Assembly: GCF_030733385.1 (NCBI RefSeq)
Contig: NZ_JASHJC010000013.1
Location: 62,001-126,000 of the forward strand
Length of the DNA stretch: 64,000 nucleotides
From: Roseovarius sp. MMSF_3359
GTDB lineage: Bacteria; Pseudomonadota; Alphaproteobacteria; Rhodobacterales; Rhodobacteraceae
Direction of reading: 5' to 3'
Position 1 is the first letter of the stretch, and every line of letters begins with the position of its first letter. A model generated the notes under the pieces. It was not told where the DNA came from and made no database searches. It was given only the letters and a program-made list of their open reading frames with translations. Shown piece after piece: positions 8,096 through 15,720 of the stretch. Position numbers and translations under genes: made by a program.

Positions 8096-9024
8096 CGGGC
8101 CGCCTACTCCAGTTGTCCGGCGTGATTGTCGACCTGATCTATGACGTGGTCGCCGTCCCCAAGGCGGGGGAAGAAGCCAGTGTGACCGGGTTTTCGATCT
8201 CACCCGGCGGCGGGTTCAACGCGATGATTGCCGCCAAACGTGCGGGCATGGAGGTGTTCTATGGCGGGTCAATCGGCACAGGTCCATTTGCCGAGATCAC
8301 GAAACAGGGGCTGTCAAAAGCCGGGATCGACGCCCTGCGCTCACCTGTCCCCACGTTAGATCAGGGCTGCAGCACGGTGCTCGTCGACGCAAAGGGCGAG
8401 CGGACATTCATCGCCATGGAGGGCGCAGACGGGCATGTCACCCCAGAAGACCTATCGGGGATCGAGCATGCCCAATTCGACTGGGCATTGCTTTCTGGTT
8501 ACGCGCTGCACTACGCCGGTTCGCGGGCGGCATTTCTTGGCTGGCTGGAACGCGGCGATGCGATCCCCAACCTGGTCTTCGACCCCTCCCCGATGGTGTC
8601 CGAGATATCCCGGGATCTGCTTGAGGCCGCGCTGAACCGCGCCCATTGGGTGAGCGCAAATGCGCAGGAAGCCACGATCCTGACCGGTGAGGCGGACCCC
8701 GTGAAATCCGCCGCGGCACTGGCGGCGCGTTGCCCGGCCACAGGGGGTGCTGTTGTCCGAACTGGCGCGCAGGGATGCGTGGTTGCTACCTCTCAAACCA
8801 TCCGCCAAATCGCCCCCTATACGGTCACGCCGATCGACACCAACGGCGCCGGTGACGCGCATCTCGGCAGTTTCATCGCGCAGCTTTCCGAGGGCAAAGA
8901 TCCTTTTAAGGCTGCCGCATATGCAAATGTCGCGGCGGCGCTTTCGACAACGAAAAAAGGGCCTGCAACGGCACCTGAGCGCGCGGTGGTCGAAGCCGCG
9001 ATGCAGGGCGAAGCGGCCATCTGA
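8092..9024 (+). CDS. PfkB-family sugar or nucleoside kinase
   Basis: 310-aa ribokinase-fold enzyme. The N-terminal substrate-binding GGGFNA (39-44) and the C-terminal ATP-site signature DTNGAGDAH (249-257, catalytic base Asp255) are intact. The order of hydrolase then kinase matches E. coli yegU-yegV. The likely role is phosphorylation of ribose, or a ribosyl compound, produced by the upstream hydrolase. Substrate not determined. Confidence 0.88.
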   Translation: MTGRLLQLSGVIVDLIYDVVAVPKAGEEASVTGFSISPGGGFNAMIAAKRAGMEVFYGGSIGTGPFAEITKQGLSKAGIDALRSPVPTLDQGCSTVLVDAKGERTFIAMEGADGHVTPEDLSGIEHAQFDWALLSGYALHYAGSRAAFLGWLERGDAIPNLVFDPSPMVSEISRDLLEAALNRAHWVSANAQEATILTGEADPVKSAAALAARCPATGGAVVRTGAQGCVVATSQTIRQIAPYTVTPIDTNGAGDAHLGSFIAQLSEGKDPFKAAAYANVAAALSTTKKGPATAPERAVVEAAMQGEAAI

Positions 9025-9062
9025 ACAGGCATTGATAGAAATCACATCACGGAGGAACAACA

Positions 9063-10103
9063 ATGAACAAGAGCTTTTTCGCCGCATCGGCTTTGGCGGC
9101 ATTTTCCATCGGATCGGCGGTTGCGGCTGACGAAATCCGGGTCCTGAACTGGCAAGGGTATGGCACCGATCTTGACTGGGCAGTGGCCGCCTTCACCGAC
9201 AAGACCGGCCACACGGTCGTGCATGAGTATTTCAATTCGGAGCAGGAAATGCTGACCAAGCTCCGGACCAATCCCGGCGCCTATGACGTTGTTCTGATCA
9301 ACGCGGCCTTCACGCCGCAAGCCCAAGACGAAGGGTTGATCGGGCCTATCGACGCGTCGAAAATCTCGAACATCGCGGATGTTCCCGAAAACCTGACCGG
9401 CAATGAGGACCTGAATGCCGGTGGCGCGCTCCATGGTGTCCCTTGGACCTGGGGCCTGACCTCTTTCGCGGTCAACACCAACGAATTCGACACCATGCCC
9501 AGTTCCATCGAAGTGTTCTGGGACCAAAGTCACCAAGGCAAGGTTTCGATCCGGGACGACGCGCTTGAGGCCGTGCAATTTGCCGCCATCGCGACCGGCC
9601 AGGATATCAACAACATCGAAAACCTGGATGCGGTGAAAGAAAAACTCGCGTCGCTGATGCCGCAGATCAAGACATATTGGGGATCAGAAAACGACTGGAA
9701 CCAGTTCATGGCCGCCGGTGACCTGTCGGTCGCAACCTTCTGGTCAGGATCGGCCAGCCGGTCGATGTCCGCCGGTCTGCCCGTGCAATTCGTCGTGCCG
9801 CAGGAAGGCGCGATCGGCTGGCTCGACGGGCTGTCCATCCCGGCCTCGTCAACGAAACAGGACGCGGCTCATGCTTTCATCGACTGGATGATTGATCCGG
9901 AATTCTATGTGAAATGGGCCGCCGAAGGTGCGCCCGCATCGGCAAACGCCAAGGCCGCGGCCGCCTTGCCCGACGATGCCTTCAACAAGCGCGTGCTGGG
10001 TGATCCCGAAGTTGTCGCTCGGGTGCAATTCCAACGCCCGGTTTCGGACGAAGATCGCGAAGCATATCTTGCGCTCTGGCAGGAGCTCAAGGCCGCGCAG
10101 TAG
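9063..10103 (+). CDS. ABC transporter periplasmic substrate-binding protein (PotD/PotF type)
   Basis: 346 aa with a signal peptide (about residues 1-21, ending SAVAA-DE). The mature domain follows the polyamine-binding-protein pattern (IRVLNWQGYGTDLDWAVAAF, WTWGLTSFAVNTNEF, GWLDGLSIPASS). A GGAGG ribosome-binding site precedes the ATG. It lies 38 nt after the kinase gene and before two permeases and an ATPase. Despite the PotD-like fold, the operon context points to an N-riboside or related compound rather than a plain polyamine. Confidence 0.9.
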   Translation: MNKSFFAASALAAFSIGSAVAADEIRVLNWQGYGTDLDWAVAAFTDKTGHTVVHEYFNSEQEMLTKLRTNPGAYDVVLINAAFTPQAQDEGLIGPIDASKISNIADVPENLTGNEDLNAGGALHGVPWTWGLTSFAVNTNEFDTMPSSIEVFWDQSHQGKVSIRDDALEAVQFAAIATGQDINNIENLDAVKEKLASLMPQIKTYWGSENDWNQFMAAGDLSVATFWSGSASRSMSAGLPVQFVVPQEGAIGWLDGLSIPASSTKQDAAHAFIDWMIDPEFYVKWAAEGAPASANAKAAAALPDDAFNKRVLGDPEVVARVQFQRPVSDEDREAYLALWQELKAAQ

Positions 10104-10124
10104 AGCACCGAGGGCGGCGGGGAC

Positions 10125-10988
10125 ATGTCAACGGTTCTGGCAAAACAGGACAGGCTGAAGATCTTCGGACTTCTGTCCCCGGCCTATCTCTGGCTGACAG
10201 TGGCGATTTTCCTGCCACTGTCGGCGATGCTCTATTTCAGTTTTCTGTCGGACGTGCCTTTCGGCCAAAAAGAATGGTTTCACACGACGGAAAACTACAA
10301 GGCGTTCTTTACCACCCCGACCTATTCGATCCTGCTTTGGAAATCCCTGCGCTTGGCCCTGATGGTCACGGTGATTTCCGTTTTTATCGGTTTCCCCTGC
10401 GCCTATGTCCTGGCCAAAACGATCAAGGGGCGGGCACGTGAGGCCCTGTTTTTACTCGTCATCCTGCCGTTCTGGTCCAATTCCCTTGTCCGGATCTTTT
10501 CCTGGGCGATCGTTCTGCGCGGAAACGGCATCCTCGAGGTCGGGCTGAACGCCGTTCTGCCTTTCGAAGTGGACGTGAACCTGATGTTTTCGACACCGGC
10601 GATCGTCATCGGGCTGGTCCATTCCTATCTTCCGTACGTCATCCTCACCTCATACCTCGCGCTACAGGCGATCGACGACAACCTGATTGATGCGGCGCGC
10701 TCGATGGGGGCGGGCAAGCTGACAATCCTGTGGCGCATCATCCTTCCCCTTTCGCTGCCGGGCCTTCTTGCCGGTGCGGTGCTGATCTTTGTCCCGGTTG
10801 TCGGATCGTTCATGGAACCCCGCATTCTCGGCGGCAGGGTGGGCACCTATTTCGGCACCGTGATCGAGGATCAGTTCGTCGCCGTCTACAACTGGCCTCT
10901 CGGCGCGGCGCTGTCCTTCGTGCTGCTGGCTGTGGTCCTGCTGATCCTCGCGATCTCCAGCCCGATCTTGCGAAAGGCCCGGACATGA
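10125..10988 (+). CDS. ABC transporter permease (PotB type)
   Basis: 287 aa with six predicted membrane helices and the EAA-loop signature (IDAARSMGAGKLTILWRIILPLS) that docks on the ATPase. It resembles PotB-type permeases and follows the binding-protein gene by 21 nt. Its TGA overlaps the ATG of the next permease. Confidence 0.9.
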   Translation: MSTVLAKQDRLKIFGLLSPAYLWLTVAIFLPLSAMLYFSFLSDVPFGQKEWFHTTENYKAFFTTPTYSILLWKSLRLALMVTVISVFIGFPCAYVLAKTIKGRAREALFLLVILPFWSNSLVRIFSWAIVLRGNGILEVGLNAVLPFEVDVNLMFSTPAIVIGLVHSYLPYVILTSYLALQAIDDNLIDAARSMGAGKLTILWRIILPLSLPGLLAGAVLIFVPVVGSFMEPRILGGRVGTYFGTVIEDQFVAVYNWPLGAALSFVLLAVVLLILAISSPILRKART

Positions 10989-11770
10989 ACTCCCGTCTTC
11001 TTGCTAACCTCGGGCGGCTATGGCTTGGCCTGATCCTCGTCTTTCTCTACGCGCCGATCCTGGTGATGGCATTCATGTCCTTCAACGCCTCGCAATACTA
11101 TCAATTGCCCTTCGAGTTTTCGATGCGATGGTATGAGAAATTGGCCAGCAATGGCGAAATCATTGATGCGGCGACGCGCTCGGTCCTGATTGCCATCGTG
11201 ACCACAATCCTTGCCACAACCCTCGGAACCGCAGCGTCGGTCGCGCTCTTTCGATTTGAGTTCAGGGGCAAACGATTTTTGCAGGTGATGCTGTTTCCAC
11301 CCATCGCGATCCCGTGGCTCATTACCGGCACGGCGATGCTCATTTTCTTCTTTGGTGTCGGACTTGGCCGCGGCACGCCATCGGTCATCATCGGACATGT
11401 CGCACTGGCGCTGCCTTACGTCATCGTCGTGGTCAGCGCCCGGCTCGCCACGTTCGACGCCACGCTGGAAGAGGCCGCACGCTCCATGGGGGCTGGCGGC
11501 TGGACGATTACCCGGCGCGTCACGCTCCCCTGGATCGCCCCCGGCATCATCGCGGGCGCCCTCTTCGCCTTTGCCGTCAGCTTCGATCAGTTCGTGGTGT
11601 CGTATTTCCTGTCGGAGCCGGGCGACAGCACGTTGCCGGTCCTGATCTACACATCCATTCGCAAGGGTTTCACCCCGGAGATCAATGCAATCTCGACCAT
11701 CATCATTGTCATCTCGATGGCTGTGATGCTGTTCGCGGCGCGGTTCTCCAATTTCGGAGGAGAGCGGTAA
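10985..11770 (+). CDS. ABC transporter permease (PotC type)
   Basis: 261 aa with six membrane helices and the EAA loop (LEEAARSMGAGGWTITRRVTLP). The start ATG at 10985 overlaps the previous stop (ATGA). The frame is open further upstream, but that part reads through the previous gene and has no membrane-protein character. It pairs with the PotB-like permease. Its stop TAA shares an A with the ATG of the ATPase gene. Confidence 0.9.
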   Translation: MNSRLLANLGRLWLGLILVFLYAPILVMAFMSFNASQYYQLPFEFSMRWYEKLASNGEIIDAATRSVLIAIVTTILATTLGTAASVALFRFEFRGKRFLQVMLFPPIAIPWLITGTAMLIFFFGVGLGRGTPSVIIGHVALALPYVIVVVSARLATFDATLEEAARSMGAGGWTITRRVTLPWIAPGIIAGALFAFAVSFDQFVVSYFLSEPGDSTLPVLIYTSIRKGFTPEINAISTIIIVISMAVMLFAARFSNFGGER

Positions 11771-12819
11771 TGGCCGAAGTATCCGTGCAGAACGTCACCA
11801 AGAAATTCGGCACCCTGAAGGCGCTGGATGACGTGTCGATGGATTTCCCTGATGGCGGGTTCTTTGGGCTTCTCGGTCCGTCGGGGAGCGGTAAGACAAC
11901 GCTCTTGAGGGCCATCGCCGGGTTCATTTTCGTCGATGGCGGTACGATCCGGATCGGTGAACAATCGGTCGAACACGTGCCGGTCGAAAAGCGGGACATC
12001 GGCATGATGTTCCAGAATTACGCGCTTTTTCCCAACATGACGGTGGCCGACAATATCGGCTTTGGGCTCAGGGTGCGCAAGGTCGGCGCGGCCGAGGAAA
12101 GGCGGCGGATTGGGGAGGCGCTCGAACTGGTTCAGCTGGCCGAGCACGGTCAACGCAAACCGCATCAGCTTTCGGGCGGGCAACGGCAGCGCGTCGCATT
12201 GGCCCGCGCAATTGTGACCAATCCGCGGGTGCTTTTGCTGGATGAACCGCTGTCGGCGCTCGATAAGGCTTTGCGCGTTGACATGCAGATCGAACTCAAA
12301 CGCATTCAGCGCGAGATCGGCATTACCACGATTTTTGTCACCCACGATCAGGAAGAGGCCCTGACGCTGTCGGACAAGATCGGCATTCTCAAGGACGGTC
12401 GCATGACGCAAGCGGGGCCGCCGCGCGATGTCTATAATGCGCCGAACGATATCTTCTCAGCCACGTTTCTGGGCGACGCCAACATCCTTTCAGGCTCTGG
12501 AGCCACGGATGATCTGCGCAGGAACGAGGAGGCCGATATCAGGATGCCACAGGGGTTTGACGGAAAATCGACCCTGGTGGTACGCCCTGAGAACATGTCT
12601 ATCTCCTTGACCAAACCGGATCAGGAGGGGCTCTCAAAGCTCAAGGCGACCGTGGTACAGCGCGTTTTCGCTGGGGCCATGGCAACCTGTATCCTGCAAA
12701 GCGGCGGCAACACGATCAAGGTGATCGCTCGGGATCAGGAGTTTCCGGACCTTTCGGAAGGCGCCCAGGTCTGGGTGAGCTGGCCACAGGACAAGACGAT
12801 TGCGATACCCGCTAATTGA
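11770..12819 (+). CDS. ABC transporter ATP-binding protein (PotA type)
   Basis: 349 aa. Walker A GPSGSGKT (36-43), a Q-loop (MMFQNYALFP), the signature LSGGQRQRVALARA, Walker B LLLDEP, and the switch His in FVTHDQEEA are all present. A C-terminal TOBE-like regulatory domain (about 245-349, with VVRPENMSISL) is typical of the polyamine and iron CUT-like ATPases. ATG at 11770 is chosen; the upstream open frame is a shadow of the permease gene. Last gene of the six-gene operon that follows the GntR regulator. Confidence 0.92.
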   Translation: MAEVSVQNVTKKFGTLKALDDVSMDFPDGGFFGLLGPSGSGKTTLLRAIAGFIFVDGGTIRIGEQSVEHVPVEKRDIGMMFQNYALFPNMTVADNIGFGLRVRKVGAAEERRRIGEALELVQLAEHGQRKPHQLSGGQRQRVALARAIVTNPRVLLLDEPLSALDKALRVDMQIELKRIQREIGITTIFVTHDQEEALTLSDKIGILKDGRMTQAGPPRDVYNAPNDIFSATFLGDANILSGSGATDDLRRNEEADIRMPQGFDGKSTLVVRPENMSISLTKPDQEGLSKLKATVVQRVFAGAMATCILQSGGNTIKVIARDQEFPDLSEGAQVWVSWPQDKTIAIPAN

Positions 12820-12914
12820 GCATCTTCTGACGCTCGAACAGGTTTCCCGGTGATGCACGAGCGGTTATTTGCGAAGACCACGTTCCTGCCTCGCGATCAC
12901 CCGCCATCTGCATC

Positions 12915-14099
12915 TCACGTGCTTGTGGCAAGTCCTTTGCCCGCCGCCATGGCGCAGAAGGCTGCGATGAAACAGGACACGCATATCACCGGGGCGGCAT
13001 AGGCGAAGTTCATATCGGCAACAGCCGCGACGGTGATGATCCCCCCCAGCCGTGCGAACGTAATGTCGAGACTCGTCGAAACCGCGCTCATCCCCTTGGG
13101 TGCCAGTCTCAGGATCAGTTGCGTCGACGGCGCATTGCTGCATGCAAGGCCCGAGCCGACCAGAACCGATGACACGATGACAAGCAGGAGGTTTTCGCTG
13201 AAGTAAGAGAGCAGAAATCCAGCGGCGATAAGGAAAGGCGCGGCCGCCATGATCGTCCGTAGATGGTGCCGGTCCACCATGTTGCGCAATAGGGTGCTGA
13301 GGCCCGAGAAGGTCAGCCAGACAACCGACAATGCAAAACCAACGCTTGCCGCCCCAACGTCACTGCTCGACAGCCAGACAGGGAGCCGGAACAGGTAGTA
13401 GGTGATGCAGCCATAGGTGCAGAAAACGTAGAGAAACGTCACCCAGAGACGGTGCGCTTTGAGGAGTTCCTTGTAGCTGTTCTTCGCCCGAAAATATGAT
13501 GCAGACGTATCCGCACCCGGCGTCCCGCTCAGGATCACCAATGAGATGGACGCGATGATGGCGATGAAGACAAATGCGTTACTCCACCCATAGTCCACGA
13601 GGAAACTACCATAGAAAAGCGGCGCCAGAGCCGCCACGTATCCCGCGATACTGCCCCAGAAAATCAGCGCCCTGCCGGGCCTGAGCGGTGACGCCCGCGT
13701 CAGGAGAAGCGGCACGAGAGGTGAAAATATACCGCCGCCCAGGCCCTGCAATGCGCGCCCGGCGATGAGCATCGCGAAACTATCCGCCGAGGCCACGAGG
13801 AGCGAACCGGCAGCAAAGAAGGCAACCCCGTAGGCAAAGACTTTGCGCGTGTTGAAAACATCACCACACCAGCCGCCGACGAGAACGCCCACCGCGACCG
13901 CGATCCCGTAGGAATTGAAGACCCAGGCCAGTTCACCGATCGACAGGCCAAACTGACCCTGGATCGCGGGCAACAGGAGCGGGACCAGCGTGAGTTCCAT
14001 CACGAAGGCGATGTTTGCCGCGATCGGTCCGATGATCGCGCTTCGCGGCGACGTGGCCACCTGCTCCGCCTTGTTGATGTCCGGCGTATGGGATGTCAT
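12915..14099 (-). CDS. MFS transporter
   Basis: 394 aa with about twelve hydrophobic segments. The loop after helix 2 has the MFS motif variant GGWCGDVFNTRKVF, and helix 4 carries LIAGRALQGLGGGIFSPLVP, a drug:H+ antiporter-like signature. The substrate is unknown. It starts 16 nt after the stop of the unknown gene at 14116-14904 on the same strand, so the two are probably co-transcribed, perhaps export of whatever that protein makes or modifies. Confidence 0.85.
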   Translation of the reverse strand: MTSHTPDINKAEQVATSPRSAIIGPIAANIAFVMELTLVPLLLPAIQGQFGLSIGELAWVFNSYGIAVAVGVLVGGWCGDVFNTRKVFAYGVAFFAAGSLLVASADSFAMLIAGRALQGLGGGIFSPLVPLLLTRASPLRPGRALIFWGSIAGYVAALAPLFYGSFLVDYGWSNAFVFIAIIASISLVILSGTPGADTSASYFRAKNSYKELLKAHRLWVTFLYVFCTYGCITYYLFRLPVWLSSSDVGAASVGFALSVVWLTFSGLSTLLRNMVDRHHLRTIMAAAPFLIAAGFLLSYFSENLLLVIVSSVLVGSGLACSNAPSTQLILRLAPKGMSAVSTSLDITFARLGGIITVAAVADMNFAYAAPVICVSCFIAAFCAMAAGKGLATST

Positions 14100-14115
14100 T
14101 TATCTATCGCGCCCG

Positions 14116-14904
14116 TCAGACATTCGCTTTGGCATTCGTGCGGCCCTTTGCGCCGACGGCAATCGTGTCGGCTTGGACCGCCGAAACACTGGCCGTGCGC
14201 TGAAGACTGGCCGGCGCGCGCGCAATCATGTTGGCCATGTCATTGGCCCCCATCCAGATCAGGTAATCCTCTTCAGTCACCTGTTGATCCGGCCCCAGCC
14301 AGCGGCCTGGCTCACAATGGCTATACCCGTAGCGGAGATGTGCGCCCTTTGCCGCCAGTTGTTTCGGCACGAATGCAAAGACGAAGGACGGGTCCCAGGC
14401 GCCCACCATGAGTTCGAGCAGGACGCGCGACAACAGCGACGTCGCACCCTGGCTTCGGGGGCCGCCAAGGCCACTCGCGCGCAACCAAAACTCTCCCTGA
14501 TAGCAGACCTTGCCGGTGATCGTTTTCAGGGCCTCGGGCCCCGAATAGAAGGTCAGATCCGGGTCGGGCGTCGTATCGGGTGTAATATACTTGTGACGGT
14601 GCGTATTCAGATGGGCCTCAAGGGAAGTTCCAGTGAGGTCGAGAAGACGCACGGCTTGTGTGTGGATCAACTCATCGCTTGAATTGAACCCGCAAACCCA
14701 GAAACCATTGGTGTGGTCGATATAGGAACTTGCCACATCAAACATCGGGTAAATGGGACCGCGATCAGGCTGCTGAGCCCGGTAGGCGCGGTATGCCGCG
14801 AAATCGTCACCGATTTCGATCCGGGTTCCCGCCTCCTCGAGATCGCGGAGGATACCAGACAGGTGTGACGTCAATTCAAACAGTTTACTTGGTGACATCC
14901 CCAT
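14116..14904 (-). CDS. Unknown GNAT-like protein, copy 1 of a paralogous pair
   Basis: 262 aa, not assigned to a known family. Closely related along most of its length to the product of 30853-31629, sharing blocks such as DRGPIYPMFDVASSYID, HLNTHRHKYITPD, VCYQGEFWLRASGLGGPRS and LRYGYSHCEPGRWLG. The segment GLGGPRSxGATSLLSRVLLE followed by AxKGAHLRYGY looks like a GNAT acetyl-CoA-binding loop and following strand (inference). The start is set at MGMSPSK by alignment with the paralogue; the ATG two codons later has an equally good ribosome site. It sits just upstream of the MFS gene, likely one transcript. Confidence 0.7.
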   Translation of the reverse strand: MGMSPSKLFELTSHLSGILRDLEEAGTRIEIGDDFAAYRAYRAQQPDRGPIYPMFDVASSYIDHTNGFWVCGFNSSDELIHTQAVRLLDLTGTSLEAHLNTHRHKYITPDTTPDPDLTFYSGPEALKTITGKVCYQGEFWLRASGLGGPRSQGATSLLSRVLLELMVGAWDPSFVFAFVPKQLAAKGAHLRYGYSHCEPGRWLGPDQQVTEEDYLIWMGANDMANMIARAPASLQRTASVSAVQADTIAVGAKGRTNAKANV

Positions 14905-15306
14905 CCTACTGGCCTTCTGATCCCGGTGCAGCGTGCAGGGTCTCATCAAATGGTTAACGGCGGGTTAGCCCCTGCCCGTATTCTGCCGGTTTATGATTTC
15001 GCCTTGTGGCCTTTACGGATTTCCCTGACCCGCATTCCCGATCATCCGGTAGAGAAAGTGGCCAAACCAAGGAAAACCTTTAGAATTGAGAGGATCAAAA
15101 ATTCCTCCAAGACAATCTCCCAACTCATTGAGAAAATTTGGTTTTTGATAGTTTTCTGGTTTCAGAGAGATGACCGGATCAGGAGTTATTGCACGCGCCC
15201 CTGCCCCGTCCATCTGAAAATACGGCGCCGAAGTGGCATGCGGGCAGGTGCAGCCTTACTTCGGCCAGATCCTGCCTGTTGAATCTCCTCAGGAAAGGGG
15301 ATCACC
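14905..15306. other. Intergenic region between divergent genes
   Basis: About 400 nt upstream of the GNAT-like gene (minus) and the small Cys-rich gene (plus). The middle (about 15080-15185) is AT-richer than its surroundings. No convincing gene, strong promoter or long inverted repeat was seen. Confidence 0.5.
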
Positions 15307-15573
15307 ATGAATCTTGCCAAGTTTTTCGACACGTCGATGATTGTGTCTTGCCCGCCGCCGGGATCCGTCAATGTGCGGACCGGAACCGCTATCGAAGGCC
15401 CCGGAGGAAGATGGATTCCCTGCGCCTCCGAAGTCTCCGACGGGGCATATGTGTCCTGCGTCTACGAGGTTGGCCCCGGACGCAAGCAGGTTTGCGCGGG
15501 CACCAGGCCAACCTCCTGCGCGGAAGAAGCCCTCTCCAATGCCGCAGAACTCGCCGCCACCGCAGCCGCCTAG
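15307..15573 (+). CDS. Small cysteine-containing hypothetical protein
   Basis: 88 aa with no recognised family. It is supported by a strong ribosome site (AGGAAAGGGG, 6 nt before the ATG) and GC-rich wobble positions. Six Cys are spread through a Gly/Pro-rich body, followed by an Ala-rich tail (AELAATAAA). There is no signal peptide or membrane segment. It lies between the divergent GNAT-like gene and the convergent GGDEF-EAL gene. Confidence 0.5.
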   Translation: MNLAKFFDTSMIVSCPPPGSVNVRTGTAIEGPGGRWIPCASEVSDGAYVSCVYEVGPGRKQVCAGTRPTSCAEEALSNAAELAATAAA

Positions 15574-15720
15574 GCAATCCGCATAAGGGTATTTCTGGGA
15601 ATGCGTCCTGCTGGCACAAACCAATTGCGTTTTCATCGGTCCGATGTAGAGAACCAGCGAAAGCATCTGACCTTGGGCTTGAAAGGTTAGTCGACCGATC
15701 CCTTGGTCAGTGACGCAGTT

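Noticed and set aside
10730-10984. Upstream extension of the PotC-like permease frame
   Set aside because: Reads through the preceding permease gene in another frame and lacks membrane-protein character; ATG at 10985 overlaps the stop as expected in an operon.
11314-11769. 152-codon N-terminal extension of the ABC ATPase
   Set aside because: Shadow of the permease gene, His/Arg-rich; ATPase homology starts at 11770.
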